64,000 nucleotides of DNA from Melampsora larici-populina 98AG31. Lineage: Eukaryota; Basidiomycota; Pucciniomycetes; Pucciniales; Melampsoraceae. The DNA lies in the NCBI RefSeq assembly GCF_000204055.1, contig NW_006768833.1, positions 221,685 to 285,684 on the forward strand. Direction: 5' to 3'. Position numbers and translations under genes: made by a program. The notes beneath the pieces are model-generated. The model ran no database searches. It saw only the letters and a list, made by a program, of their open reading frames with translations, and was not told where the DNA came from. This document shows positions 47,870 to 57,943 of the stretch, one piece after another (position 1 is the stretch's first letter; each line of letters starts with the position of its first letter).

Positions 47870-49063
47870 GCCCTGGGCGATCCTCGGGTCAGCTCGTCGG
47901 GTGCTTCACCCCGTAGTGGAAATCGACACTTGCCCAATGCCTATCTCGGATCATAGGATCGGGCGAAATTTTGATGCTGAGGGAAGATGAGAGAAGGCCC
48001 TTGGTTCACTTGTCACACCTTATCGTAATCCTCGCTATCCGCCGCAAGAATTCCTATTCCAACAGGAAGGCCGAAAGCTTGCTCATCTCGAATGACCCTT
48101 GAGGCACTGTCTGCAAGGATTGCCAGAAGCACAAAATCCCAGTGGATGGCAAACCCTTCGCACAGGATCTCGGCGAACTTGAAAGGCTCTCTTCAGGAAA
48201 AGCAATTTCACCCATCATCTCAAACACAAGTTTGGGCACAGCGAAATTCCAATATATCAGGGTTAAAGTACCTCGTGCTTGAACGCTCACAGCGAGCCTC
48301 GCAGAGAAGAAGTACATCCTTCAGGGTGTTGAGCAGAATGCGCTTGAGCCTGCTTGAGCTCCACTCAAGTGACCATTTCATTAATCAGACACCGCATATA
48401 GGGTCAGACGGCCCACATAAAAATGGGTCTTGTTCTGCCAAGTTCCATACTTGGAACCATTTCGATCGATGTTTCGGGCACGTTCACCATTCTTATCAGA
48501 ATGTGCATTCTGTAAATTTCAAATTGCAAAGATGAACCGTACTCCACCAAACCAACACTTTAAATTTTGCATGTAAATTCTCACTTAGTCTTAGGTGAAC
48601 GTGCTCTTCCTCTTGTTTGCTGAAATCCGAACGGCGCCCAACTTCAGCTTCCACACGCGTCGGGCAAGAATTAAAAGGACACACATCATCATAATGCGCT
48701 TTAAATCTCTTCACTCGGAACCAAATACTTTGAACTCACAGAGTGCCGGTCGACCTGAGCTTACCGGACCCCAGCTCTTCGTAGCTTGACTCTCAGCTGG
48801 CATTCAAGGGGCTTTCGACTGGTGAAAACAGCATTGTAACGTTGCAGATCGATCTGGACCTGGAAGCCCGATTCTATAAACGTAAACACTCAGGATTTAT
48901 CACAGTACCAACATTAGCTTCAAAAAGACGACCTTCAGTATATCATTCAAGAGCCTTGTTTAGAAAAATTGGGATTCTTGACATATTTACAACTTTGTGA
49001 CCTCATCGTCTTCTGCCTCCTTTCGCACAAACTCTACCAACACATTACATTTGAAACGCAAAA
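47870..49063. other. Upstream region of peroxidase copy B
   Basis: The left part (47870-48125) is the partner of the copy A downstream flank at 42170-42530. The part from about 48610 to 49063 is homologous to the flanks of copies A and C. For instance, CTGGAAGCCCGATTCTATAAACGTAAA near 48861 matches CTGGAAGCACGATTTTATACACGTAAA near 52641 (shown abbreviated at either end). A MITE is inserted at 48476-48606. The open frames here (for example 48092-48535) have no motif. Confidence 0.55.
48476..48606. mobile_element. MITE, 131 bp, same family as 20274-20418, TSD TTC
   Basis: The ends GGGCACGTTCACC and GGTGAACGTGCTC are inverted, with TTC at 48473-48475 and 48607-48609. Its reverse complement aligns with the MITE at 20274-20418 through the interior (GCAAAATTTAAAGTGT, TTTGGTGG, TTTACAGAATG), so this is a diverged second member of the family in opposite orientation. 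The target trinucleotide is TTC here and TTA there. Confidence 0.82.
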
Positions 49064-51681
49064 ATGAGGACTGAAATGTCAAGATTGATTGTATTGGTCA
49101 TCAGCACTTTCACTATGCATATCGCTGCTTTACCGCAATTTGCTAGTCAAGTTAGTCAAATTCCTTTAGCGTCTTCTTCAATTTTTTAGTACTTTCTGAT
49201 ATCAAATGATTCTTCTTCAAGATCCGCCCACGTTCCGGTGTTCCATTGCCCAGTGTTTTGCGCTTTGAATCCCGAGGTACGGAAAAAAGATTCAGAGAAT
49301 GTATCGATTTTAGCTAATTGCGATATTTTTGGCTAGCCTCGATTAAGTTGCCTATAAATTCAACCGCGATCTTGAATGCTATTCCCAGTGAGAAGAAAAA
49401 TCTCTATCATAGCTGATGACCTTTTGTTACCTGATACTAAATCCTACTTGACCTCATTTTGTATATAAGCCAGTTTCAACTTGGCGCCTGCTATAAGTGT
49501 GGGAAGAAAAATCATTCCAGATGCGGCTCATCCATTTATTGTACGTATTTCGACTACTCGACCCACGGTTTGACCGCCCCTAATGACTTTTGTTTGACTT
49601 TGGGAACTAGGCACCCGGACCTACTGATGTTCGAGGTAAGTGATTCCTTTGTCCACCACTCCTAACCTGTAAGCTTTGCTGACTTCTGCCACGCCTGTTT
49701 TGTGTATTTCTGTGTTTCTCAGGCGGATGCCCAGGACTCAATTTGTTAGCCAATTATGGATTTGTAAGTGATGCGATGTATATACTCTATAGTTTCGAAT
49801 GTAAAATCTAATGGCTATGATGAGACACTTTGATCAATAGCTCCCTAGAAACGGGATTACCGATATGACTACATTATTATACGCAGCGGAAGAAGGTTTC
49901 GGGTAATTGATTTATATGAGCTGATCATTTCTCAAAGATTAAAGATTGGGTATTGATCATGTTTTTCATTAGCTTCTCGACAGACTTGGCTTCAATCTTG
50001 GTAGCCTTTGCTTTGAAAACATGCGTAGATTTGACGACGTAAGCATCGATTCTTTGAAGATTTTATCATATGGCTTTGATTATGCGTTCTAAGCGAGAAT
50101 TTTATTATATTTCCTTGCTCGAGTGATTTAGTCTGAAAATGTCTATTGGTGACACGGATGCCAGGACCGATGGTCCTTTGACGTTTTTGTTAGGAAGGGC
50201 ACCAGGATTATTCTCACCTACGACTCACAATGAATATGAAAGTTTGTAAAGTTCCTGTGGATATCTTTTTCTATCACTTGTATACATATCTGATAGTAAG
50301 TCTGGTATAGTTGACGGATCTCTAGCAACGGACGATGCCTACTTCGCGGGGGGGCAAACAGATCAATTCAATGGCTCGAGATGGAGAACCTGGTATCAAC
50401 TAGCAGGTCAGAGTTGTTTTACAATCAAGAGTATCAAGATTGATCTCCAGGCTCATCTAATCGTTTTCAGATACCAAGTATAACGGGACCATGCCCGTTG
50501 GTTGGAACGGAGATGTCAGGTTTATGCAGGTGCATTCTCGTCTCTGACTGGCTGAATATGATGGTACCCAAGGGTTGATTCCATGTTTGCGATTTGACAT
50601 CATCAAGTACAATTTGTGTCGAAACTCAAATCCTCAGTGCCATTGGGTAAGTATCACATCATAAAATATGTTTGAACGGTTAACAAAATGGATCCCTTTG
50701 AATCGCTCCATAGGCTGTAGTAGACCAGTAAGAGATTTCTTAGGTGTCAAATTTTGCTTGCGAAAACTTACTGGAGTTGCATTTATCAGGATTGCGTTCT
50801 ATATCGCCCAATGCTTGGTTCCGACTATCATGCCGTCAGCTGGAGCGGACGGACTGCCCGGACCAGCATTGTCAGATTCCATCAATCAGTTCATGGGGAT
50901 AGTGAAACAGTCCGATGGGACTTTTACTCGTGGGCATTCGCATTTCCCTCCCGGTCCAGAGGGCGTTTGGTATAGACGAACGATACCACTCACTGTAGGT
51001 TTCAACCCTCTGAACGATATCATAGATACCTAATTGAAGTCATTTTGTTTTCCAGACGGCCGAGCTCGCTGTAGCTGGTGCTCTCTCGTTGACATCTCGT
51101 GAGTTTCAAGTTCAATTTTTATCTTACTCAAATTTCCTCTTTCGTTTATCTTGACTGAATCCAATTCTCTTCAGAGTAAGCCATGTTCTCTTCTTCACCG
51201 GTATCCATCTTTATACCTCCCTCGGTACCCGCATTCTCTTCTCTTGTACACACATTCATGCCTTCTTATGATCACAAATTCAAATATCCTCGCTCCAACA
51301 ACCAGTTTGGTAAGTCTCTCTATGTTTCCTTCCAGGCTCATTTGCGTCACTTGAAATTAATCTACTAAATCATGTCGATAGCCTGAATTTGGCTCTAATG
51401 ATGGAACACTCGGGAATTGGAATGCTGACCCAACTCAACTGCCAAACGTGATCGCGGGACCAAATCTAGCCTGTTTTTTATTGGACTCGGTCAGTAGGAT
51501 TTTACGTGCTTCAGTCCTTTTTTGATGTATATCCCGAGTTCCGAACTCATCCCATTCTTTGTTCATTTTCTAGGCTCTTGATCCCAGTGGAACCAGATTT
51601 CAAGGAGTTGCTCAAACTTCTCTCAATACATTGCTCCAATTTCTTCTCACGCCTGTCAAGAGTCAACTATCGTGTAGTTGA
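49064..51681 (+). CDS. Secreted heme-thiolate peroxidase/peroxygenase-like, copy B, 19 exons
   Basis: This is a collinear paralog of the 39200 gene with the same exon phases, and all exons can be joined without a stop to about 414 residues. It starts at ATG 49064 with a signal peptide ending near AALPQFASQ. The Cys motif GGCPGLNLLANYGF is intact. The metal/acid site reads E-I-D-G-S, and the segment DSINQFMGIVKQSDGTFTRG is shared with copy A. It again needs a one-base exon (A at 51175, between TTCAG and GTAAGC) and a four-base exon (TTTG at 51306-51309) before the exon beginning PEFGSNDGTLGNW. The intron 10 donor is a normal GT (AG|GTCAGA), unlike copy A. Conserved proteins with divergent introns suggest both copies are under selection. 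The role is inferred as secreted oxidation chemistry, perhaps at the host interface. Confidence 0.87.
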
Positions 51682-52726
51682 TCGTTTGACGACTGTTTTT
51701 ATCAAATCCATTTCTCTCATTTCTCATTTGCGTAAGGTTTGTATCGATAGGTTACATATTTAGTGGTCCTGATTGTTAGTTTTTTCTTTTGAATTCAAGA
51801 AGATTCTTCGTGATAAGTTGAGGATGTTCTTCGAAGTTCAAGTAAAATTTCGGCATCTACCTTTCTCTTATCCAATTGTGATGTAGTCTTTGGAATCTCA
51901 AGGGAGAATCCCAAAACATGGAATAAGATACTTTCCCATCACGAGGAGCGATTCAGTGATTCAATGTACTCGACTCCGCCAGCTGACTTGTTCATGGATT
52001 CCAGTTTAAAAGATAAAATTTTCGCGCTGTATCATCAGGATGATAGGCTATGATAGGCCACTCTTACACCACCCAAATTATCATGTTCTAAGTTGACAAG
52101 GGAAATGATGGGTATGGATTTAGAGATGCGAGGGCTTAAGGCGTAGATCGTTTGTTGTTCTACGCATATTCAAAGCTCTTACGTAAACCACATCAAGCGC
52201 AATCCACTTCCATGATTATGTAGTGGTGAAAGTGGCGGTGAAAGTTGCATATGACTATTGCGATTTGCTGTGATGGTGCGTCCGCTGACTGAGCCCGCTG
52301 CGCTGCCATGCTGTCGACTCCTCCCATTCTCCTATCTCCACTCCAAACTGGACATGAAAATATCTTCGAGAGGTAAACATAAAGCTCGCCACAGAGCTGC
52401 AGCCTTGCAAATCAATAAGCACTATGCCATGAACCTACATCGATTACTAGAGTCAACTTGGAGCTATTTTTGGCTTTTAAATCTTGGAGTGAAAACCATT
52501 CGACCGTCATTATTGCGAGCCCACTGTGCAGCGCGCTGTCGACTGCGCCCATTCACAGATGTCAACCTTTAACTCCATGCTGGTTCAAGACATTTGTGAG
52601 AGGTGAATTCAAAGTTGAAAGGATCGTTGCAAGTGTGACTCTGGAAGCACGATTTTATACACGTAAAAACTCCGACTCGAGCACTAGGTCCAGCATGAGC
52701 ATTTAAAAGGCCAACTTAAACATTTC
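51682..52726. other. Spacer between peroxidase copies B and C
   Basis: This is the 3' flank of copy B (similar to that of copy A near 41950-42010: a LATCTC-rich stretch with AATCTCAAGGGAG/TTTTCAAGGGAG) followed by the promoter-proximal flank of copy C (52590-52726), which matches the upstream region of copy B. No independent gene was found. Confidence 0.5.
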
Positions 52727-53010
52727 ATTAGACTTGTTCAAATATAAAAAAGAAATTTGAAGTCCAAGATTTGAAGCAAAGAATTTGGAAGTATGTTATT
52801 GCATACAGCCCGTAGAGACGGGTGTATGAGATTAAGAAGCGACAGCAAGCAAGCCAATTTCTATTCGACTTGAAATTTTTAGGGGGTCTCTCAAAGTTGG
52901 ATTTGAAGTTTTGGAGTTAAAAGATTTGGAACTCTCTTGCTAGTGACATCGCTCATTTCAGCCTGTCACACATTAATACAGCCTAATACAGCATGAGAGT
53001 AGCGCGAGGG

Positions 53011-55887
53011 TAGGGGTATGACCCGGCCCTGGACCCGTCCGGCCGAGTCTGCCCGAGGGGTTTCCAAGTCATCACGGTGCTCGGCCCGGTGCCCTAGCCC
53101 TAACTTGAGGATAGAGCCAAAAGGCCCTGTTCCAGGGCCACTCGGGGCCGGGGCCGCCGTAAAATTCACCGCCAAAGAAAGGGTGAAAGGGTTGTTGAGG
53201 CATCTTCTACCCCTTGGGCCCTTTGTCGTACCCTCGCACCCTTTCACACCCCCTTGTTATCGATTTTCATCCACCCCAATGTCACGACGAAGCCTTCGTC
53301 GTGAGGTCACTGATCCGCAACCAACCACCAATCCACAAACCAACAACATGTCCACCACCTCCAGTACCACTTCTAACTCCATTGCACCATCTGACTCGGT
53401 CTCGGCAGTGGCTAGTGCCGTCGAATCCGAACATACTGCCACCAACCGTACCTCTTGGGTGTGGCAGTATTTTGCGACTGTTACGTTCAGGGACGGCACC
53501 ACCTCAAATGTCTGCCGTGCCAACAAAGGTCGTGTTGACAAGGTTCCAGACTTGGAAGCGCCTGTTGTTGTGTGTCAAGAGCCGATTGCCATCGATAAGA
53601 CTGGAAGTACGAGATCAATGAGCCGCCACCTCTTGCGTGCTCATGGCATTGCTGCTCCGATTGACACCTCCCAACAAACCCTCACAGTGTTTTCTGCAAA
53701 TGGAAAAACTAGTAGTGTAAGTCGTTCTGCTATTTTTTCATCTCTTTATTCATCTTTTCTAATATCTTTCTTTTTTTTATTCATCTTTTCTAACATCTTT
53801 CTTTTTTTTATTTTCAAGATGGGATCTCTCAATAGGCGAAACCTCACAAATGCAGTCATTCGCCTAATTGTCAATCAAGAACTCCCAGTAGCTCTTGTTG
53901 ATGCCCCATCCTTCCGCAAACTTTTATCTTGGATCAACCCAGCTGTTGCCCCTATCTTATCGAAACAAACCGCCATCACCGACGGTATCATTTCTCAATT
54001 CCGACTTGCTCGTAACCGTCTCACTGCCATCTTTGCTTCGTTGGACTATATCAGCATCACTTGTGATGCTTGGACTTCACCTAGTAGCATACCGATGCTT
54101 GGAATTACGGCACACTGGATGACCGACAACTTTTTGATGCAATCGGTGGTTTTAGCTTTGAAGGAAATCAATGGAGCCCATACTGGTAAAAACATGGCGT
54201 CTCTCATCAAGCACACATTAGATCAATTCAGTATCACCGAGAAACTTCACTGCATTACTGCTGATAATGCTTCAAACAATCAAACCATGGGTCGAGAACT
54301 TCAACTGCTCATACCTCATTTCAATGCCGAGAAGAACCTCCATGGCTGTGTCGCCCATGTTATCAATTTAGTCGCCAAAGCCGGAATCTCGATTTTCGAC
54401 AGCAAGACTCCTCCTGATCCTCTCAGTGCTTTAGATCCTCAACTACCTCAAGATAATGATATTCCCAATGGTACTAATTCTTTGATTGAACCTACTCCGC
54501 ATCTCGAAGTCCACTCAATCTTAACTCGAATTCGCGGCTTCCATAAAAAAGTCCGATTGAGCACCCAGCTCAAACAGGCTCTGGACCAGTGCATTGCCAC
54601 TTCCTCACAGCCTCGAAAGGTCGGACTGATTCATGAGGTTTCAACTCGATGGTCTTCAACTTTTTATTCTCTCGAGAGATTCTTTGAACTCAAGAAGGTC
54701 CTTCAGTATTATTGCAATATCAACGATAGTTTAGAACCTTTCACCCTAACCGAAGACGAATGGATCTTGGTTGGCAACTTAGTCAAGTTTCTCCGACCTC
54801 TTGCGATCGTGATCAAGGAGATTGAAGCTGAAAAGTATCCCACTTTCTCACTAGCAATGCCTGACTATCAATGGCTCATTGAAAAACTCGAAAAAGTAAG
54901 TTTTCTTGCCATATTAACTCGTTGATATTTACACTAGTTCTAACCCATCTTTTTACCAAACATAGGCATGGGCCGCATCTGAGTGTACCAACTTGAAGGC
55001 AGCAATTCATCCTATGGTCAAGAAATTAGTCCGATATTCATCATTAGCTTTGAAGAAGCCTGTTTACATATGTTCCCCAATTCTCGACCCTCGCCGAAAG
55101 CTCAACGCTGTGACTGCTTTTACTTTGGAAGAACTTGGATTCGACAAAGATCAACTCATAGAATACTTTACCGAGCAAGCTCGCAAATTCAAACCCCCTC
55201 AAGATCTTGATATTGAAATCGTCGAATCAGACCCTGTGCTCGAAGATGACGATGATAGACCACACCACTTTATCAAACGACGCAAATGTATTCAACTTGA
55301 AGACGAAGTGAGGGAGTACCTTCTTGCCCCTCTTGTGGATGAACGTACCGATGTATTAACCTTCTGGAAAACAAATCACACAAACTGGCCAATTCTCTCT
55401 CGGATGGCTATGGTCATGCTTGCTATTCCTGCTTCAGGTGGCCCTTCAGAAAGAATTTTTTCAGCTGGAGCAAGGGTGATGTCTGATAAACGATCACAGA
55501 TGACCAATCAGAACTTTGAAGCTCAGATTTGTCTCAAGTCGTGGGGGATGATTCTTTCCATGTAGTTTGGCTTGTCTTTTTTTTACTCTAAAGTTATTTA
55601 ATTTGTTTCTCTACACTCGTTAACAGTCTTATACTTGTTTATCATTTCTTTACGCTCTTTTGTTTCCTTTTTACAATGTTTTTTTTTGTTTTTGTATCGG
55701 TCTATTTTGCTCAATTAACTTGGTTTGTGCCCTTCAACCCCCTCACAAACAGCTGGCCCGCCCCGGGCCTAAAGGTAGGCCCGACCCAGTGCCTGCCCGC
55801 TAGCTATCTGAGGCACCTCGGGCCGAGGCCGGCTTTGGCCCGGCCCCAGGGCCGGACCCGAAATTGCGTTGCCGGGTCATACCCCTA
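53011..55887 (+). mobile_element. hAT DNA transposon, complete, 8-bp TSD CGCGAGGG
   Basis: The ends TAGGGGTATGACCCGG (53011) and CCGGGTCATACCCCTA (ending 55887; a short extra G/T bulge lies further in) are inverted repeats. CGCGAGGG is perfectly duplicated at 53003-53010 and 55888-55895. The 8-bp duplication, the TAGGG-type ends and the encoded transposase place it in the hAT superfamily. GC-rich subterminal regions with repeated GGCCC/GGGCC motifs flank the gene on both sides. Perfect TSDs and an open transposase frame suggest recent insertion. Confidence 0.95.
53279..55565 (+). CDS. hAT transposase with BED zinc finger, 3 exons
   Basis: Exons 53279-53716, 53819-54895 and 54966-55565 give 704 residues with no stop or frameshift. 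Intron 1 (102 nt, GTAAGT...TTCAAG, containing a tandem TTCATCTTTTCTAA repeat) is itself open and in frame, so its retention would also be tolerated. A BED-type finger has ligands Cys79, Cys99, His117 and His122 (SMSRHLLRAHG). The RNase H-like core shows ITCDAWTS with the first catalytic Asp and CITADNASNN with the second. The C-terminal hAT dimerisation domain is PASGGPSERIFSAGARVMSD...QICLKSW. ATG 53279 was chosen because the frame further upstream lies in the terminal repeat region. Transposase binds the element ends and catalyses hairpin-type excision. Confidence 0.93.
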
Positions 55888-56226
55888 CGCGAGGGAGGTG
55901 GTAGATATACTGTGACATGCTTGGATAGGAAAGATACGGTTTAAAAAGGTTCAAATCCCAAACTTCAAATCCAACTTTGAGAGACCCCCCAAAAATTTCA
56001 AGTCAAATAGAAATTGGCTCGCTTCGTACATCTCATACCCTTCATGTACAGACTGTAGCAATAACATAGTTCCAAATTGTTTGCTTCAAATTATGGACTT
56101 CAAATTTCTTTTTTATATTTGAACAAGTCTATTGTTGGAAAACGTTGAGTCCTTGGCAAATTTACACATTTGCTACATTATTAGTATCTCCTTCCGCTAT
56201 TTTCTACGTACACCGACAAAGGAAAA

Positions 56227-56594
56227 ATGAGGACTGAGTTGTTAAGATCGGTTGTCACAGTTATCAGCGCTTTCGCTACACACGTAGTTGCTTTTCCGCA
56301 ATTTGCTAGTCAAGTTAGTCAAGTTTACTCAGCGCGTTGATCGCTTCTTAGAGAATATCAACTGAGATGGAGTTATTCTCAATCTAGATTCGCGCGCGCT
56401 CTGGTGTTCAATTTCCTAGCGCTTCACATTTTGAAGCCCGAGGTACGCAAACGAAGTTTCCGAGAATACATAGAGTTGAGCTGATGTTGATGTACCTTGT
56501 TAGCCACGGACGGCTTGATTCAGGATGTAACGTCGGCGATTATCAATCCCAGTGAGAAGACAGATTTACATTGAAATCCCTTGTTATCTGACAC
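56227..56594 (+). pseudogene. Peroxidase copy C, truncated after exon 3
   Basis: Exon 1 (ATG 56227, signal peptide ending AFPQFASQ), exon 2 (IRARSGVQFPSASHFEAR) and exon 3 (ATDGLIQDVTSAIINP) align with copies A and B, with the same GTTAGT, GTACGC and GTGAGA donors. The sequence stops matching at 56594 inside intron 3, where the terminal repeat of the YR retrotransposon begins. No heme-ligand exon remains and no downstream exons are found in the rest of the window. Exon 3 is also 6 nt shorter than in the paralogs. A transcript could only yield a short secreted peptide. Confidence 0.88.
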
Positions 56595-56876
56595 TTCCAT
56601 TTCAATCATCAATACGTTAGGTTTTCATTTTTCATCTTTTTCTTTTGTCATTTCGTAAGTGTTTTCATTTTTATTCTTTTTGTTCTCTACTTAAGTATTA
56701 TTCTTGTATTGGGATCTTTTAGCTTATTACTACAACTATTTCTCCTAACACACTGAAAAATTCCTATACTGGTTACTAAACTACTTGCTATGTTTACTTA
56801 GGTTTTCTAAGTCTCATAGCGTGTGTGGGGGGGGGGCCTATGGCCTGCTGGTCTCGTAACCGTATGGGCTCTCTGC
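56595..56876. repeat. Terminal direct repeat of the YR element, outer copy
   Basis: This 282-bp sequence (TTCCATTTCAATCATC ... GGGCTCTCTGC) is repeated at 57147-57620 with near identity. The differences are one G-run length change and the MITE present only in the inner copy. Its outer edge abuts intron 3 of peroxidase copy C, marking the element end. Confidence 0.9.
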
Positions 56877-57146
56877 GTGGTAAGGTGCAGGGGTGGGTGG
56901 GAGGAAAAAGAAAAAGTTTCAAGATGAAAACCTTGATTACCTTCTAGTTGGGTTTTGTTTCTGGTTATGTTTGTTGAGGTTGTTTAAGATGAGGTTACAG
57001 ATTTTTTCCGAGGGAATTTCAAATCTGTAATTTTCTCTTCTACGTGTTCGCCTTCAGCTAGTTCGGTACCGGGTCTACCATGGTCCGTTTATCTCTCATT
57101 CTATGGAACTGTACAGGTGCCGTCGTTCCTTTGGGCACCTGTACCA

Positions 57147-57620
57147 TTCCATTTCAATCATCAATACGTTAGGTTTTCATTTTTCATCTTTTTCTTTTGT
57201 CATTTCGTACAGCCATTCCGATATTGCTTGTCGCTCTGTTTTGAAAAAGAAAAAGTTGAAACCTAAGTTTTTACTTGATAAAACTTCAAACTCAGCTGTA
57301 ATTCAAGGCAATTTCAGGTTTTAACCGGTTAAAACTTAGGTTTCAAGCTCACAAACTTTTTCTTTTCAAAAGGGTGCGACAACCAATATCGGAATGGCTG
57401 TAAGTGTTTTCATTTTTATTCTTTTTGTTCTCTACTTAAGTATTATTCTTGTATTGGGATCTTTTAGCTTATTACTACAACTATTTCTCCTAACACACTG
57501 AAAAATTCCTATACTGGTTACTAAACTACTTGCTATGTTTACTTAGGTTTTCTAAGTCTCATAGCGTGTGTGGGGGGGGGCCTATGGCCTGCTGGTCTCG
57601 TAACCGTATGGGCTCTCTGC
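57147..57620. repeat. Terminal direct repeat of the YR element, inner copy with MITE
   Basis: This second copy of the 281-bp repeat is enlarged to 474 bp by a 191-bp MITE plus its TA duplication. Between the two copies, 56877-57146 includes a hairpin GTACAGGTGCC/GGGCACCTGTAC near 57110-57145. Confidence 0.9.
57210..57400. mobile_element. MITE, 191 bp, Tc1/mariner (Stowaway-like), TSD TA
   Basis: The ends CAGCCATTCCGATATTG and CAATATCGGAATGGCTG are inverted, and the arms extend through TTGTCGC and AAAAAGTT...GAAACCTAAGTTTT. It is flanked by TA (57208-57209 and 57401-57402). The matching outer repeat has the uninterrupted sequence TTTCGTAAGTG at 56652, with TA at 56656-56657, a direct view of the empty target. 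A TA target is typical of Tc1/mariner-derived MITEs. Confidence 0.95.
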
Positions 57621-57943
57621 TACCTGTTCTCGGGACTTAACGTCCGGAGCCTGCGGAGAGCCCCATTCGGTATGGCCCGAGATAGCTATTGGTTGCACTG
57701 TCTGTCGATCTATTTCCATTCTCCCCCGAATACCTATGTATCTCACGAGTCATTCAATTCAAATTCAACTTACTCTACGTCTTAGTTTTCCTTCGCTCAA
57801 TCATCAGTCAGTTTGCTCAATCATCGGTCTTCTCATTACAACTACTCTCTAATCGGTCATCGTACATAACTCTCATTTCGTTAACAACTTCAGTTCTCAG
57901 GATATTACCTCGACACGTTCAACCGTTTACTTTCTCCTCGTCT

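Larger units (their letters stand above)
52730..56130. mobile_element. Long-TIR foldback element, split by an hAT insertion
   Basis: The left arm 52730 to about 52935 (AGACTTGTTCAAATATAAAA...) is matched by the reverse complement of about 55945-56130 over roughly 200 bp with few differences. ATT flanks both ends (52727-52729 and 56131-56133). Without the hAT element (53011-55895) it would be about 520 bp, composed mostly of its arms, so it is a non-autonomous foldback or MITE-like element. It lies in the promoter region of peroxidase copy C, ending 96 bp before that ATG. Confidence 0.85.

Noticed and set aside
53018..53278. Upstream in-frame extension of the hAT transposase to the ATG at 53018
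   Set aside because: This ATG lies 7 bp inside the terminal inverted repeat, and the extension is encoded by GC-rich subterminal repeats. The ATG at 53279 precedes the BED-finger N-terminus at a normal distance.
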